Assembly (NCBI RefSeq): GCF_004114795.1
Contig: NZ_CP035311.1
Location: forward strand, 3,410,001 to 3,474,000
From: Janthinobacterium sp. 17J80-10
Lineage (GTDB): Bacteria > Pseudomonadota > Gammaproteobacteria > Burkholderiales > Burkholderiaceae_D
Reading direction: 5' to 3'
Length of the DNA stretch: 64,000 bases
Position 1 is the first letter of the stretch; each line of letters opens with the position of its first letter. This document shows, piece by piece, positions 1 to 9,517 of this stretch. Both the position numbers and the translations under genes were made by a program. Below the pieces are notes generated by a model, which did no database searches, had not been told where the DNA came from, and saw only the letters and a list, made by a program, of their open reading frames with translations.

Positions 1-1164
1 GGCCGCCAGCAGATGGCTTTCCTGCTGACGCTGCAACTTCAGGTTGCGCATGTTGTCATGGGTCGGCGCAAAAGGCTGCTGGAATTCGCGGTCGATCTTG
101 AGGCGCCAGTTGAAGTAATACGCATCGGCTTTTTCCTTGCGAAATTCACGCACGCGTTTGATCCCCGCCTGCATTTCGCGGGCTACCGCTGCCGGGTCGT
201 CAATGATCACCTGGTAACGTTCGCGCGCCCGCTGCCCAAGGGTATCGCCGATGAAGCGGTCGATCTGTTCAAAGTAGGCTGCCGCGCTGTGCGGACCGGT
301 AAAGATCAAGGGGAACGGTAATTCGGCGTTGTCCGGATGCAGCAAGATTCCCAGGATATAAAGAATTTCCTCTGCCGTGCCGGCGCCGCCGGGAAACACC
401 ACGATGCCGTGCCCGAGACGCACGAACGCCTCCAGGCGCTTTTCGATATCCGGCAAGATAACCAGGTCGTTGACAATCGGATTGGGAGCCTCGGCGGCAA
501 TGATGCCCGGCTCGGTCACGCCAAGATAACGGCCGCTGGTGATGCGCTGCTTGGCATGGCCGATCGTCGCCCCCTTCATTGGCCCCTTCATGGCGCCCGG
601 GCCGCAGCCGGTGCAGATATCCATGGCGCGCAAGCCGATCTGGTAGCCGACCTTCTTGGTGTACTCGTACTCGATGCGTGAAATGGAGTGTCCGCCCCAG
701 CACACGACCAGGTTGGGACTGATAAGCGGCCGCAGCATGTTGGCATTGCGCAGGATATGAAAGACGGCGTCGGTCGTGCCTTCCGTACTTTCCAGGTCGA
801 ATCGGGGATCGTCCTGGATTTCATTGCTCACGAAAATCACATCACGCAAGACCGCGAACAGGTGTTCGTGGATCCCCTTGATCATCTGCCCATCGACAAA
901 AGCAGAAGCCGGGGCGCTCTTGATATCGAGCTTGATGCCGCGCTCGCGCTGGATAATGCTGATGTCGAAATCCTTGAAGCGCTCAAGCAATTCCTTGCCA
1001 TCGTCCATGGCATTGCCGCAGTTGAGTACTGCCAGCGAACAGTTACGGAAAATTGTGTACAAGCCGCCCTGACTGGTATCGCGCAACTTGGCGACTTCCG
1101 CCTTGGACAAGACTTCTAGCCGCCCTTCAGGAGCGATCTGGGTATCGATAACCTCGTATTTCAT
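1..1164 (-). CDS. ppnN: PpnN-type nucleotide 5'-monophosphate nucleosidase (partial)
   Basis: Hydrolyses the N-glycosidic bond of nucleoside 5'-monophosphates, giving ribose 5-phosphate and free base; a cytosolic enzyme of the LOG/YgdH family. Reading the minus strand from the ATG at 1164 gives 388 uninterrupted codons that run off the left edge, so the C-terminus (roughly 65 residues compared with E. coli PpnN of 454) is missing. The protein begins MKYEVIDTQIAPEGRLEVLS. It carries CWGGHSI, then CTGCGPGAMKGPMKGA, and the family signature GHGIVVFPGGAGTAEEI, in the order expected for a Rossmann-like nucleotide-binding core. No stop codon lies in the window. It stands alone: the next gene leftward is not visible, and the regulator to the right starts more than 800 bp upstream of it. 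E. coli PpnN is controlled by (p)ppGpp; that this copy is too is only family inference. Confidence 0.9.
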   Translation of the reverse strand, partial: MKYEVIDTQIAPEGRLEVLSKAEVAKLRDTSQGGLYTIFRNCSLAVLNCGNAMDDGKELLERFKDFDISIIQRERGIKLDIKSAPASAFVDGQMIKGIHEHLFAVLRDVIFVSNEIQDDPRFDLESTEGTTDAVFHILRNANMLRPLISPNLVVCWGGHSISRIEYEYTKKVGYQIGLRAMDICTGCGPGAMKGPMKGATIGHAKQRITSGRYLGVTEPGIIAAEAPNPIVNDLVILPDIEKRLEAFVRLGHGIVVFPGGAGTAEEILYILGILLHPDNAELPFPLIFTGPHSAAAYFEQIDRFIGDTLGQRARERYQVIIDDPAAVAREMQAGIKRVREFRKEKADAYYFNWRLKIDREFQQPFAPTHDNMRNLKLQRQQESHLLAA

Positions 1165-1300
1165 GGATGCGACTATCCTGGTAGTGAATCTGCTTCCAGT
1201 TTTAACTGGAAAGCGGCCTCAAGTCCAGTATTTCGCAGTGCCATGCCCATCGATTGCATGGCTTGCGTCGCATCCAGGCATATGGCGCTGCAGCACGCCG

Positions 1301-2020
1301 TCAGTCAGTACTTTCAGCAAGTGGTCCGTGGCTACGCTTGAGCAACCCCTGCCGCTGCGCTTCGAACACGGCTTCGCCGCGCGAGTGCACAGAAAGCTTG
1401 CCATAGATGCTCTTGATATGGGTTTGCACGGTTCCCACTGAAACACTCAGCATGGTGGCAATGTTGCCGTAAGAATCACCACGCGCAATCAAGTCCAGGA
1501 TCACTTTTTCGCGCTTGGTCAAGCGCGCGTCAGCCTGCAGCTTTTTATCGGCAGACACGGTCGCAGGCGGGCCGGCGCGCACCCGTTCGAGCACCATGCG
1601 GGCAATCGCCGGGCTCATGGGCGCCCCGCCTTCGCGCAGGCTCATGACTGACCGCGCGATATCGCTTTTGTGCGTGCCCTTGAGCAGATAGCCGGACGCG
1701 CCTGCCTCGATGCACGCAAGCACATCGGCTTCATTGGACGACATGGTCAATACCATGATGTCGCAGTGGGGATGCCGCTGCCGGCAAGCACGAATCAATT
1801 CGATGCCGGAACCGTCAGGCAAACCCAGGTCCGTCAGCAAGACGTCGAAGTTACCTGTCTGAATCCACGTCAATGCGGGCTGCATGCTATCGAACACCGC
1901 AGCCAGCGACAGGCTCGGCGCGGCCTCGATCGACAGGCACAAGGTCGCACTGGTGACTGCATCGTCCTCGACGACCAGCACCCGGGCGGGCGAGGCGTCG
2001 GGATCCGCTACCTGGTTCAT
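1301..2020 (-). CDS. NarL/FixJ-type response regulator (orphan)
   Basis: A two-component response regulator of 239 residues. The N-terminal receiver domain (about residues 12-125) has the acidic pair in VVEDD and the probable phosphoacceptor Asp in LLTDLGLPDG (near residue 64); the conserved Lys is in GYLLKG. The C-terminal LuxR-type helix-turn-helix is seen in RLTKREKVILDLIARGDS and VSVGTVQTHIKSIYGKL. No histidine kinase gene is adjacent: ppnN lies downstream in the same direction and a 490-bp intergenic region lies upstream. The target genes and the stimulus cannot be told from the sequence. The ATG at 2020 has no strong ribosome-binding site, but the receiver domain begins directly after it. 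Confidence 0.85.
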   Translation of the reverse strand: MNQVADPDASPARVLVVEDDAVTSATLCLSIEAAPSLSLAAVFDSMQPALTWIQTGNFDVLLTDLGLPDGSGIELIRACRQRHPHCDIMVLTMSSNEADVLACIEAGASGYLLKGTHKSDIARSVMSLREGGAPMSPAIARMVLERVRAGPPATVSADKKLQADARLTKREKVILDLIARGDSYGNIATMLSVSVGTVQTHIKSIYGKLSVHSRGEAVFEAQRQGLLKRSHGPLAESTD

Positions 2021-2190
2021 GGCGCTATGGCAGGCCAGGCGGCCCAGGCAAACGATGCGGAAGCGCTGAACGCCGCCGGGAATGGCAGACGCTGCGGCAG
2101 GCGAATGGAGCTTTGAAATGACATTTTTTGTTGTTTATTGGAAACTACTGATGGTATAACAAGGAATATACCATCTTTCAATATCAAAAT

Positions 2191-2208
2191 ATCCCATAAA
2201 TATGGGAT
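2191..2208. promoter_or_regulatory. Palindrome ATCCCATA-AA-TATGGGAT, possible operator
   Basis: Perfect 8-bp inverted repeat with a 2-bp centre. It sits where a -35 element would lie for the TATAGT hexamer at 2230-2235, so a dimeric regulator could act here on the small transcript or on the divergent response-regulator gene. The cognate protein is unknown. Confidence 0.45.
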
Positions 2209-2241
2209 GTGCGAAAACCAGCAATCTTCTATAGTGGCCTT

Positions 2242-2312
2242 GTCTCTTCCAACGCTTCTCCAGTGTTGAAGTTTGCCCGCTGCGCCTGGCGTATGCGGGC
2301 TATTTTTTTGCT
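2242..2312 (+). ncRNA. Candidate small RNA with intrinsic terminator
   Basis: A strong intrinsic terminator (stem GCCCGC 2275-2280 with GCGGGC 2295-2300, then seven T) points rightward but has no coding gene upstream on the plus strand. A TATAGT -10 candidate at 2230-2235 would start a transcript near 2242. Between them CAACGC (2250-2255) can pair with GTGTTG (2263-2268). The product would be about 70 nt. I cannot name a family, and the -35 region is poor apart from the palindrome that overlaps it. Confidence 0.4.
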
Positions 2313-2435
2313 CTCCGCGTTTTAATTTCCTGTTTTTTCTTACCCATTCGACGCCATTGCAGGATCGCCTGCGCATCCGCAATCGATGTGTGTAATTTTC
2401 GACACGTTTGCGACAATCAACGGCCGGTTTGGGCA

Positions 2436-2453
2436 ATGTCACAGCAATGTCGG
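2436..2453 (+). promoter_or_regulatory. Pho-box-like repeat upstream of acyltransferase genes
   Basis: ATGTCAC-AGCA-ATGTCGG: two 7-bp repeats in the 7-4-7 spacing of a PhoB site. The -10 candidate is CATAGT at 2465-2470, 11 bp after the repeat, one more than in the better sites of this window. It lies about 60 bp upstream of the first acyltransferase start. This is one of the weaker members of the set. Confidence 0.4.
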
Positions 2454-2513
2454 TTGCGCAGTTTCATAGTTAACCCATGAGAAATTCAGGTCTGGCAACC
2501 GACAAAACAGCGC

Positions 2514-3707
2514 ATGGAAAATAGACCACGACAACCGGCGTCCGAATCCAGGGACACGGCCATACATGCCGGAATCAGAACGAGGCAACGACGCTATCGC
2601 TCGCTTGACAGCGTCATGCAGGAAAATGGCGGCGTGGGGCCTGGCTTCGATGCCATCCGCATCGCCCTGTCACTGATCATTCTGACTTATCACTCGTTCC
2701 TGCTGGCGCCGGATCGAAGCGGCATCGCCTTTATCAGCAACTATTTCTACCTCTTCATCATCGCCCTGGTGCCGATGTTTTTCGGCCTCTCGGGGTTCCT
2801 TGTGACAGGCAGCGCCTTGCGCACACGTTCGGTAAAGGTATTTCTGACGTACCGCGGCTTGCGAATCTTTCCCGCGCTTGCCGTCGAAGTCACCTTGTGC
2901 GCCCTCTTGCTCGGGCCATTCATGACCAGCTTGCCGCTTACAGAATATTTCACGACCAAACAGTTTTTTTCTTACTTCGGCAATATCGTCGGCATCGTGC
3001 GCATGGAATTGCCAGGCGTGTTCCTGACCAACCCCTTGCCAAAAATCGTCAATGGCAGCTTGTGGACGCTCCAGCCGGAATTCTATTGCTACCTGATTAT
3101 GGCGGCACTCATGCTCTCCAGCCTGGTTTACCGGCGCACCTGGTACAGCGTGGCATTTCTGGTATCGACTGCGCTCCTGACAGCAAGCAATGCACTGTAT
3201 GGCTACGGCAATCCGGGCGACTTGTTCCCCCCCAACGTCATCATTTATTACTTTTTTGTCGGCATTGCAGTGTGCCACTGGCGCGACTGGATTCCCGCTC
3301 ATCCGCTATTGTTTGCCGCCGCGCTTGGCCTGGCTTGCCTCATGCTGTCACAACAAGGCCTGGTGTACCTTGCGGCATTTCCCGTCACGTATTGCATCGT
3401 GTATGTCGGCATGTTGCGACTGCCGCGCATCCCCCTGCTTCAAAATGGCGACTATTCCTATGGCATTTATTTGCTGCATTTTCCCGTCTTGCAAAGCCTT
3501 GCCCATCTTTTCCCGGGCTTGCATGCATGGTGGATGCTGTGGCTAGTCGCCGCACCAGTGGTGATCCTGTTATCGGCCGTCTCGTGGCACTGGATCGAGA
3601 AACCATGCCTGCAACTGAAAAAGCGGATATTGCCACGACAGGCAAATTCCGCAAACCGTGAAATGGCGACTCAACCAGGAAAGCCTCTGCCACGGATGAG
3701 CAGTTAA
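2514..3707 (+). CDS. Acyltransferase-3 family membrane protein, copy 1
   Basis: Integral-membrane acyltransferase of the OafA/YrhL type, 397 residues, expected to move acetyl or other acyl groups onto an extracytoplasmic sugar or lipid acceptor. After a polar N-terminus of about 45 residues come about ten hydrophobic segments. Family landmarks are FDAIRIALSLIILTYHS (putative catalytic His), LSGFLVTGSALRTRSV, LTYRGLRIFPALAVEV, the DYSYGIYLLHFP loop and a terminal WHWIEKP. The ATG at 2514 lacks a strong ribosome-binding site; a start farther in, just before the first membrane segment, is possible. The gene is followed 70 bp later by a close paralogue in the same direction. The acceptor is unknown; O-antigen or exopolysaccharide modification is the usual role. 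Confidence 0.85.
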   Translation: MENRPRQPASESRDTAIHAGIRTRQRRYRSLDSVMQENGGVGPGFDAIRIALSLIILTYHSFLLAPDRSGIAFISNYFYLFIIALVPMFFGLSGFLVTGSALRTRSVKVFLTYRGLRIFPALAVEVTLCALLLGPFMTSLPLTEYFTTKQFFSYFGNIVGIVRMELPGVFLTNPLPKIVNGSLWTLQPEFYCYLIMAALMLSSLVYRRTWYSVAFLVSTALLTASNALYGYGNPGDLFPPNVIIYYFFVGIAVCHWRDWIPAHPLLFAAALGLACLMLSQQGLVYLAAFPVTYCIVYVGMLRLPRIPLLQNGDYSYGIYLLHFPVLQSLAHLFPGLHAWWMLWLVAAPVVILLSAVSWHWIEKPCLQLKKRILPRQANSANREMATQPGKPLPRMSS

Positions 3708-3777
3708 ACAATCAGGACACCCTGCCTGCACTCGCAAAATTGACGGGGCCCGCAATAGCACAACTGGAGAGCGGAAA

Positions 3778-4956
3778 ATGGATACCAACTTGTCTGGGCT
3801 GAACAAGACGGCGGACACCACGCAAACGCAACCTCTCGCAAGCAGGATTGCCGGCGTGTTTGCAGGACTGCCGACGGCCGCGATGGCGATGGAAAAAAAC
3901 CGGGGCGCCGGCCCGGGCTTTGACGCCTTGCGCATTGGCCTGGCGCTGTGCATTCTGCTGTTTCATGCAATCCAGAATTCTTACGCAAAGCGTTATGTCG
4001 AGTACATCCCGACTGCCTTTTATCCTGTGATCCTGGCCCTGTTGCCGATGTTTTTCTGCCTCTCTGGCTTCCTGGTCACCGGCAGTGCAGTTCGCACGCG
4101 TTCCGTGCCGCTGTTTCTGAGTTACCGCGGCTTGCGCATCTTCCCGGCGCTAGCGGTAGAAGTTGCCTTGTGCGCGCTGGTGCTTGGCCCCTTGCTGACC
4201 ATTGTGCCGCTCAAGGAATACTTTCACGACCGCCACTTCTTTGAATATTTCGGCAATATCATCAGCATGGTCCGTTACACTTTGCCGGGTCTTTTCACGG
4301 ACAATCCTGTTCCCAATATCGTCAATATCAGCCTTTGGACCTTGCGCCCGGAATTTTATTGCTATGTGGTGATGGCAGGCCTGATGCTGACGTCCATCGT
4401 CTACAGGCCGGCCCTGTACACATGGCTGTTTTTAGCCAGTACAGTGGCTCTTGCGATGCTCAATATCGTCACCGGCTTTGGAAATGCAACGTCGTCATAT
4501 CCGTGGCATGTGATCATTTACTACTTCTTTGTCGGCATTGCATTTTTCCACTGGAGAGGTCGTCTTCCGCTGCACATCGGACTTTTTGCAGCAGCCGCCA
4601 CCCTCGCCTATATCTTGATACCGTTTGACGGCACGACCTATATCGCTGCCTTCCCCTTGACTTACTGCGTGGTCTATCTCGGCATGCTCAAGATACCTCG
4701 AATTCCCTTGCTACAAAATGGCGACTATTCGTATGGCATCTACCTGTTCCATTTCCCGATCCAGCAAACACTTGTGCATCTGTTTCCCGGCATACGCGAA
4801 TGGTGGCTACTGTTTCCTACTGCGGCCATCCTGACCATGTTGTTTGCCGCAGCATCCTGGCACTGGATTGAAAAACCCTCGCTCAAGCTCAAGAAGCGCT
4901 TTGACTTCCTGCGGACCTGGCGACTGGCAAGAATGATGTCGGCAGATCGCGCATAA
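3778..4956 (+). CDS. Acyltransferase-3 family membrane protein, copy 2
   Basis: A 392-residue paralogue of the preceding gene. The two align almost end to end, sharing the GPGFDALRI start of the first membrane segment, MFFCLSGFLVTGSAVRTRSV, YRGLRIFPALAVEV, SLWTLRPEFYCY, PRIPLLQNGDYSYGIYLFHF and SWHWIEKP. A good ribosome-binding site (GGAGAG) precedes the ATG at 3778. The tandem arrangement and matching landmarks argue for local duplication followed by divergence, most clearly in the N-terminal 40 residues and the last 25. No promoter is obvious in the 70-bp gap, so the two genes are probably cotranscribed. The substrate is not predictable. Confidence 0.85.
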   Translation: MDTNLSGLNKTADTTQTQPLASRIAGVFAGLPTAAMAMEKNRGAGPGFDALRIGLALCILLFHAIQNSYAKRYVEYIPTAFYPVILALLPMFFCLSGFLVTGSAVRTRSVPLFLSYRGLRIFPALAVEVALCALVLGPLLTIVPLKEYFHDRHFFEYFGNIISMVRYTLPGLFTDNPVPNIVNISLWTLRPEFYCYVVMAGLMLTSIVYRPALYTWLFLASTVALAMLNIVTGFGNATSSYPWHVIIYYFFVGIAFFHWRGRLPLHIGLFAAAATLAYILIPFDGTTYIAAFPLTYCVVYLGMLKIPRIPLLQNGDYSYGIYLFHFPIQQTLVHLFPGIREWWLLFPTAAILTMLFAAASWHWIEKPSLKLKKRFDFLRTWRLARMMSADRA

Positions 4957-5000
4957 GCCGGAAGCTTCAACGCCGGCGTCACCAGGTTCAGGCAGGGAAT

Positions 5001-7703
5001 TCAGGCAAATGCCGGCATGACCGGCATGGGAAAATCAGATTGGCGTTCGGCAGGCGGCAAGGGCTTGGCCACGTAAAACCCCTGGACTTCATCGCAACGC
5101 AGGCGTTTGAGGATTTCGAGCTGGCGCCGGTTTTCCACGCCTTCGGCCACGACCCGCATGCCAAGGGCATGTGCCATGGTGATGATCGCCGTGAAAAACA
5201 CCTTGCCTTCCTCGGTCTTTTCTACCTCGGAGGTAAAGGAACGGTCCACCTTGAGCACATCGAAATCCAGCTTTTGCAATTGCGACAGTGAAGAATAGCC
5301 GGTGCCGAAATCATCGATCAGGAATCGGATGCCGAGTTTTTGCAACGCTGCCAGCGCGGCGGCAACATCTTGCGTGTCGCCCATCATGCAGGACTCGGTG
5401 ATTTCAATCTCCAGCAAATGCGCCGGGACCCTGTGGCGCTTAAGACAGCCAGCGACGATCTTGATGAAATTGGCGTGACTGAACTGACGTGGGGAAACAT
5501 TTACCGAAACCGGCAGCAGTCCGCGTTCCTGGCGTGCCCAGGCGGCCAACTGGGCGCAGACCTTGTCGAGAACCTGCTCCCCGATATCGAGGATTAAGCC
5601 CGTCTCTTCCGCCAAGGGAATGAATTCCAGTGGCTCGATCAATCCCCGCACGGGATGCTGCCAGCGCACCAGCGCCTCCATGCTCGAAACGACGCCAGTT
5701 TTGATATCGAAGCGAGGCTGGTAATGTACGAGTAATTCGTCATTCTCGATCGCCTGCCGCAATTCCTGTTCGCGGTCGACGCGCTTGCGCAATGCCTCAT
5801 AGAGCTTGTGCTCAAAAAAACGGAAATTCCCCTTGCCGGATGTTTTGACGGCATACATCGCAATATCGGCATTCTTGAGCAGGGTATCCGCGTCCGCACC
5901 GTCGTCAGGAAAAACACTGATGCCAATGGAAGTACCGATTGAGTGCGTCCCTTGCGACAGCCGGAATTTCTCCCGAAAAGCGGCCACGACGCGCTCCGCC
6001 ACATGCGCAGCATCCTGCCGGTCTTCAAGCTGTTCGACAATCACGACGAATTCGTCGCCCCCCAGGCGTACCACATGGTCATGCGGGCGCACTGCCACCT
6101 TCAGCCGCTCTGCCGAGTAACGGAGCAATTCGTCGCCAACCGGGTGCCCCAGGGTGTCATTGATCCACTTGAAACCATCGAGGTCGATGAACAGCAAGGC
6201 CAGCATGGCATGTTCGGTTCTTGCGCGAGCAATCGCCTGGGGCAGGAATCCCTGAATCCAGTATCGGTTTGGCAAACCCGTCAGGGCATCTTCATTGCCA
6301 CGCCGTTCAAGCTCGGTCACATGCGCCTTGGTATCGCTGATATCGCGGATGGTAATGGCAAGTTCATCATCGGCGCGCACCATTTTCAGGTGCACCCATT
6401 TGACCACGCTCGACCATTCACCACTCGATTGCATTTCGCCTTCATAAAAACCCGTCTCCATGGCCTGGCGCATATGGTTCATGAAGCCATGGCGTTCCGG
6501 TTCGGGAAACAGCGTGGAAAAATGCTTGCCAAGCACGCCTTCGCGCCTTTGCTGGAAAAGTCTGGCGCCATAGGAATTGCAATCCCCGGCGATAAAATCG
6601 ATGATCTTGCGGTCTCTGTCGCGCACGGGATGGGCGATGTAAAAACCTTCATGACCTTCCTCGGTCGCCATGCGGTAGGTGGCCTGCGTTTGCTCAAGCT
6701 GATGCTTGCGCCAGGCAAGCAGCAGCGACAAGATCATGGCAATCAGGCTGAACCCTAACAGCCCTGTCGTCGCCAGCGTGGCGCTACGGAGTGCCGTGGT
6801 ACGGGTTTTCAAATAGGGGACCAGCACTTCTTGCTGGTCGAGCCCGGCAATTGCCACCAGGGGATACCCCTCAATCTGTTGCCAGCCAACATAACGAGAA
6901 CGACCGTCGGCAAACCAGGCCTTACCCTCCAGCAAGCCACTTCCCCAAAGCATGGAAAATTGCGGAACTTTATTAAAGGCAAAGGCACTCACGCGGCCGA
7001 TCTTGTTGCCCACCCTCGTCGCGCGCATGCCGCCGTCGTCACCCGCCAACGCCAGCAAGCCCTGCTTGCCCAGGCTGTTTTCATTGTATGTCGTCGTAAA
7101 GTAGGCTGGATTGACCGCCACCATCACCGTGCCGGCAAAACTTCCGTCCGGATCGTTCAGACTGCGCGCGAAATGCACAACGTCCTGGTTTAACGCGGAA
7201 CTGAACACTGCCTTGCCCAGATACAGAAAATCAATGATGGCAAATTTCTGCGCATTGAAAAATTCGCGGTCGCCGAGAAACTTGTTTTTTATGCCCGGCA
7301 TGGTGCTGGTATGAATATTTCCTTCACGATCCAGGATCGAAACGTTAAACAAGAGGCCTGCGTGAAACAGCTTTCTTTTATTGAGGGTTTCGAGTTCAAG
7401 ATTGCCTTCCGTCAACTGCCATTCGTACCGAATATGCAGCAGTGTTTGATCAACCGTGTCAAAGCTTCTTACTAGATGATCGGCATGGTTCTTCGCCAGA
7501 TTGAGCGCATCCGCCAGGGCCCGAGCTTCGGTTTGCTGCCAGGTTTTATCCAGATCGTGCACCAGATAAATCCAGCCCACCAAGGCGATCAGCAATGCAC
7601 CTGCCGGCCATAGCAGGGCCCAAAATATTTTGCGCTTTAAAAAATGGCTTTTATCAAGAATTTCCTTGAAACGAAGTGGGAATGCACCGGCAAATGTCTG
7701 CAT
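5001..7703 (-). CDS. Membrane Cache-PAS-GGDEF-EAL c-di-GMP protein 1
   Basis: Dual-domain c-di-GMP enzyme of 900 residues. A membrane segment at about 26-49 and a second near 305-330 enclose a periplasmic Cache-like sensor; a PAS-like domain (about 340-465) follows. The GGDEF domain has an intact RLGGDEF, preceded by RPHD five residues earlier, which fits the inhibitory RxxD site. The EAL domain has EALVRW, SVNVSPRQFSH, EITESCMMGD, LIDDFGTGYSSL and KVDRSF, so diguanylate cyclase and phosphodiesterase residues are both present. It is paralogous along its whole length to the protein at 37636-40311. It is convergent with the acyltransferases and has no operon partner. I found no Pho-box-like site upstream of this copy, unlike its paralogue. 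Which activity dominates cannot be told. Confidence 0.88.
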   Translation of the reverse strand: MQTFAGAFPLRFKEILDKSHFLKRKIFWALLWPAGALLIALVGWIYLVHDLDKTWQQTEARALADALNLAKNHADHLVRSFDTVDQTLLHIRYEWQLTEGNLELETLNKRKLFHAGLLFNVSILDREGNIHTSTMPGIKNKFLGDREFFNAQKFAIIDFLYLGKAVFSSALNQDVVHFARSLNDPDGSFAGTVMVAVNPAYFTTTYNENSLGKQGLLALAGDDGGMRATRVGNKIGRVSAFAFNKVPQFSMLWGSGLLEGKAWFADGRSRYVGWQQIEGYPLVAIAGLDQQEVLVPYLKTRTTALRSATLATTGLLGFSLIAMILSLLLAWRKHQLEQTQATYRMATEEGHEGFYIAHPVRDRDRKIIDFIAGDCNSYGARLFQQRREGVLGKHFSTLFPEPERHGFMNHMRQAMETGFYEGEMQSSGEWSSVVKWVHLKMVRADDELAITIRDISDTKAHVTELERRGNEDALTGLPNRYWIQGFLPQAIARARTEHAMLALLFIDLDGFKWINDTLGHPVGDELLRYSAERLKVAVRPHDHVVRLGGDEFVVIVEQLEDRQDAAHVAERVVAAFREKFRLSQGTHSIGTSIGISVFPDDGADADTLLKNADIAMYAVKTSGKGNFRFFEHKLYEALRKRVDREQELRQAIENDELLVHYQPRFDIKTGVVSSMEALVRWQHPVRGLIEPLEFIPLAEETGLILDIGEQVLDKVCAQLAAWARQERGLLPVSVNVSPRQFSHANFIKIVAGCLKRHRVPAHLLEIEITESCMMGDTQDVAAALAALQKLGIRFLIDDFGTGYSSLSQLQKLDFDVLKVDRSFTSEVEKTEEGKVFFTAIITMAHALGMRVVAEGVENRRQLEILKRLRCDEVQGFYVAKPLPPAERQSDFPMPVMPAFA

Positions 7704-8110
7704 AAACGGAAATTTCTCGTCGTTCTACCGGCCACAAGTTCAATAACTTCTGTCCGTTACTTTTTCGTTGGAGGCCCCCCGCAATGAAGCGAAATCTGGC
7801 CAGTCACCTTCGCCGATAGGAGCGGTGTGGCAGATTAGCGCACACCTTTCTGCAGGAGTTTGACTTCAGACAAAGGGATTCTGTATTAGTTGCAAGATCG
7901 GAATTTTTTTCCAACCTAGCTGTCATCTTTTCCCTACTTTCTTTCCATTAATTTTTTACGCTTCAAAAAATGCATGGGCAAGGACGATTCGCGGCTACAC
8001 AAATAAATATTAAATTTTTTACCGGACAATTAAGTCAAAAACCAGAGGAAGGCAAGAAGCAATCATTTATTGACAGGGTGCGCTGCGATATAACTTGAAG
8101 AACATGGGCC
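7704..8110. other. Divergent intergenic region, no gene seen
   Basis: About 400 bp between the divergent GGDEF-EAL and NfeD genes. It is AT-rich toward the right (7880-8070). I see no coding frame of note, no terminator and no Pho-type repeat beyond a lone CTGTCAT half-site near 7930. It presumably carries the promoters of both flanking genes, but I could not assign a clear -35/-10 pair. Confidence 0.5.
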
Positions 8111-9517
8111 ATGAACAACAGCGTCTGGAAGATTTTTATTGTTTTCGTTTTTGCAGCGATGCCTGCTGCTGTTCCTGCCTCGGTCAGGCCAGTCACGCTG
8201 ATGACACTGAGCGGCGCGATCGCTCCGGCCGGTGCCGACTATGTCGAACGCGGTATTGCCCGCGCATCCCGCGATGACAGTCAATTGATTGTATTGACGC
8301 TGGACACTCCTGGCGGCCTGGATACCTCCATGCGTTCCATTATTAAAGCAATTTTGTCCGCACCCATGCCAGTCGCATGTCATGTCGCTCCAGGAGGTGC
8401 GCGCGCCGCCAGTGCAGGCACCTATATCCTGTACGCCTGTCACATTGCAGCGATGGCGTCTGGCACCAACCTGGGTGCTGCTACGCCGATTGAATTGCGT
8501 CTGCCGCTGAATGAACCTGCCGGCCCGCCCCCCGCACCCAAGAAGGACGATGGCGACCGGAAGCCCCGGTCTCCGACAGAACCCAATGAAAATGCCTCAA
8601 CGCCTCTGCGGCAAAAACAGCTTAACGATGCGGCTGCCTATATCCGAGGACTTGCGCAGTTGCGTGAACGCAATGCCGACTGGGCCGAACGCGCAGTACG
8701 CGAGGGAGCCAGCCTGCCCGCAAACGAAGCATTGCGTTTGGGCGTCATCGATTTTCTCGCCAATGATACGCATGCACTGTTGGCACAACTGAATGGCAAG
8801 GAAATCCGCATCCAGGAAAAAAAACAGATGTTGCAAACGTATGGAGCGCCATTGCATGCATACGAACCAGACTGGCGCATGAAAATATTGGCGGTCATTA
8901 CGGATCCCAGTATCGCGCTGTTGCTCATGACTATAGGCATCTACGGACTTCTTTTTGAATTCATGATTCCGGGCGCCGTTGTGCCCGGTGTTCTCGGCGC
9001 GGTGTGCCTGGTGATCGCACTGTATGGCCTGCAACTTCTGCCGGTCAACTATGCCGGCCTCGCGCTCATCCTTCTCGGCCTGTCATTCATGGCCGCCGAA
9101 GCCTTCCTGCCAAGCTTCGGTGCTCTTGGACTGGGCGGCATTGCTGCCTTTGCGGCCGGCGCCCTGCTTTTGATTGATACCGAGGCGCCAGGATTCGGCG
9201 TTCCCCCGGCGCTGGTTGGCGGGTTGGCGCTGCTGAGCGCGCTGCTGGCAGTCACCATGACAGGTATTGCCGTGAAGACGCGCCGGCGCGCCACCGTGGG
9301 CGGACTGGACGACATGCGCGGCAGGATTGGCGAGGTCATGACGATCCAGAATGACACCGACACAAGCTGGGTGCGCCTGGGCGGCGAGACCTGGCATGCA
9401 GTCAGCTCACAGCCTTTGCATGACCATCAAAAAGTCAGGGTAATCAGCCGCAAGGGGCTGGTGCTCGAAGTTGCACCAGTGGATTCCCGCGAAAAGGAGC
9501 ATAGCCATGTTTTATAG
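8111..9517 (+). CDS. NfeD-family membrane serine protease (ClpP-class)
   Basis: Membrane-bound NfeD1b-type protein of 468 residues: signal peptide (about 1-24), a ClpP/SppA-like serine protease domain (about 28-240), a block of hydrophobic helices (about 265-385) and a soluble OB-fold NfeD domain at the C-terminus. The likely nucleophile is the Ser in [11 protein letters not shown], and [10 protein letters not shown] marks the substrate-binding strand. The family acts with stomatin-like partners in membrane quality control; archaeal homologues cleave stomatin. That fits the neighbour, since the slipin gene starts inside the last codons of this one, implying translational coupling. A proline-rich loop (about 135-160) interrupts the protease domain. 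The first ATG precedes a convincing signal peptide. Confidence 0.87.
   Translation: MNNSVWKIFIVFVFAAMPAAVPASVRPVTLMTLSGAIAPAGADYVERGIARASRDDSQLIVLTLDTPGGLDTSMRSIIKAILSAPMPVACHVAPGGARAASAGTYILYACHIAAMASGTNLGAATPIELRLPLNEPAGPPPAPKKDDGDRKPRSPTEPNENASTPLRQKQLNDAAAYIRGLAQLRERNADWAERAVREGASLPANEALRLGVIDFLANDTHALLAQLNGKEIRIQEKKQMLQTYGAPLHAYEPDWRMKILAVITDPSIALLLMTIGIYGLLFEFMIPGAVVPGVLGAVCLVIALYGLQLLPVNYAGLALILLGLSFMAAEAFLPSFGALGLGGIAAFAAGALLLIDTEAPGFGVPPALVGGLALLSALLAVTMTGIAVKTRRRATVGGLDDMRGRIGEVMTIQNDTDTSWVRLGGETWHAVSSQPLHDHQKVRVISRKGLVLEVAPVDSREKEHSHVL

Larger units (their letters stand above)
2021..2435. other. Intergenic region with palindrome and a small-RNA-like unit
   Basis: I see no convincing protein gene between the response regulator and the acyltransferases. 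The stretch holds an almost perfect palindrome at 2191-2208 (two 8-bp arms, ATCCCATA and TATGGGAT, around AA), a TATAGT hexamer at 2230, two hairpins and a T-run. The minus-strand reading frame that spans it is basic, low in complexity and has no recognisable motif, so I left it out. Confidence 0.5.

Noticed and set aside
2017-2442. Minus-strand reading frame of 141 codons upstream of the response regulator
   Set aside because: It has a basic, low-complexity product without motifs, covers the palindrome, hairpins and terminator, and lacks a ribosome-binding site.
7929-7936. CTGTCAT half-site upstream of nfeD
   Set aside because: No second repeat at the 11-bp phase and no -10 hexamer at the right distance, so not called a Pho box.
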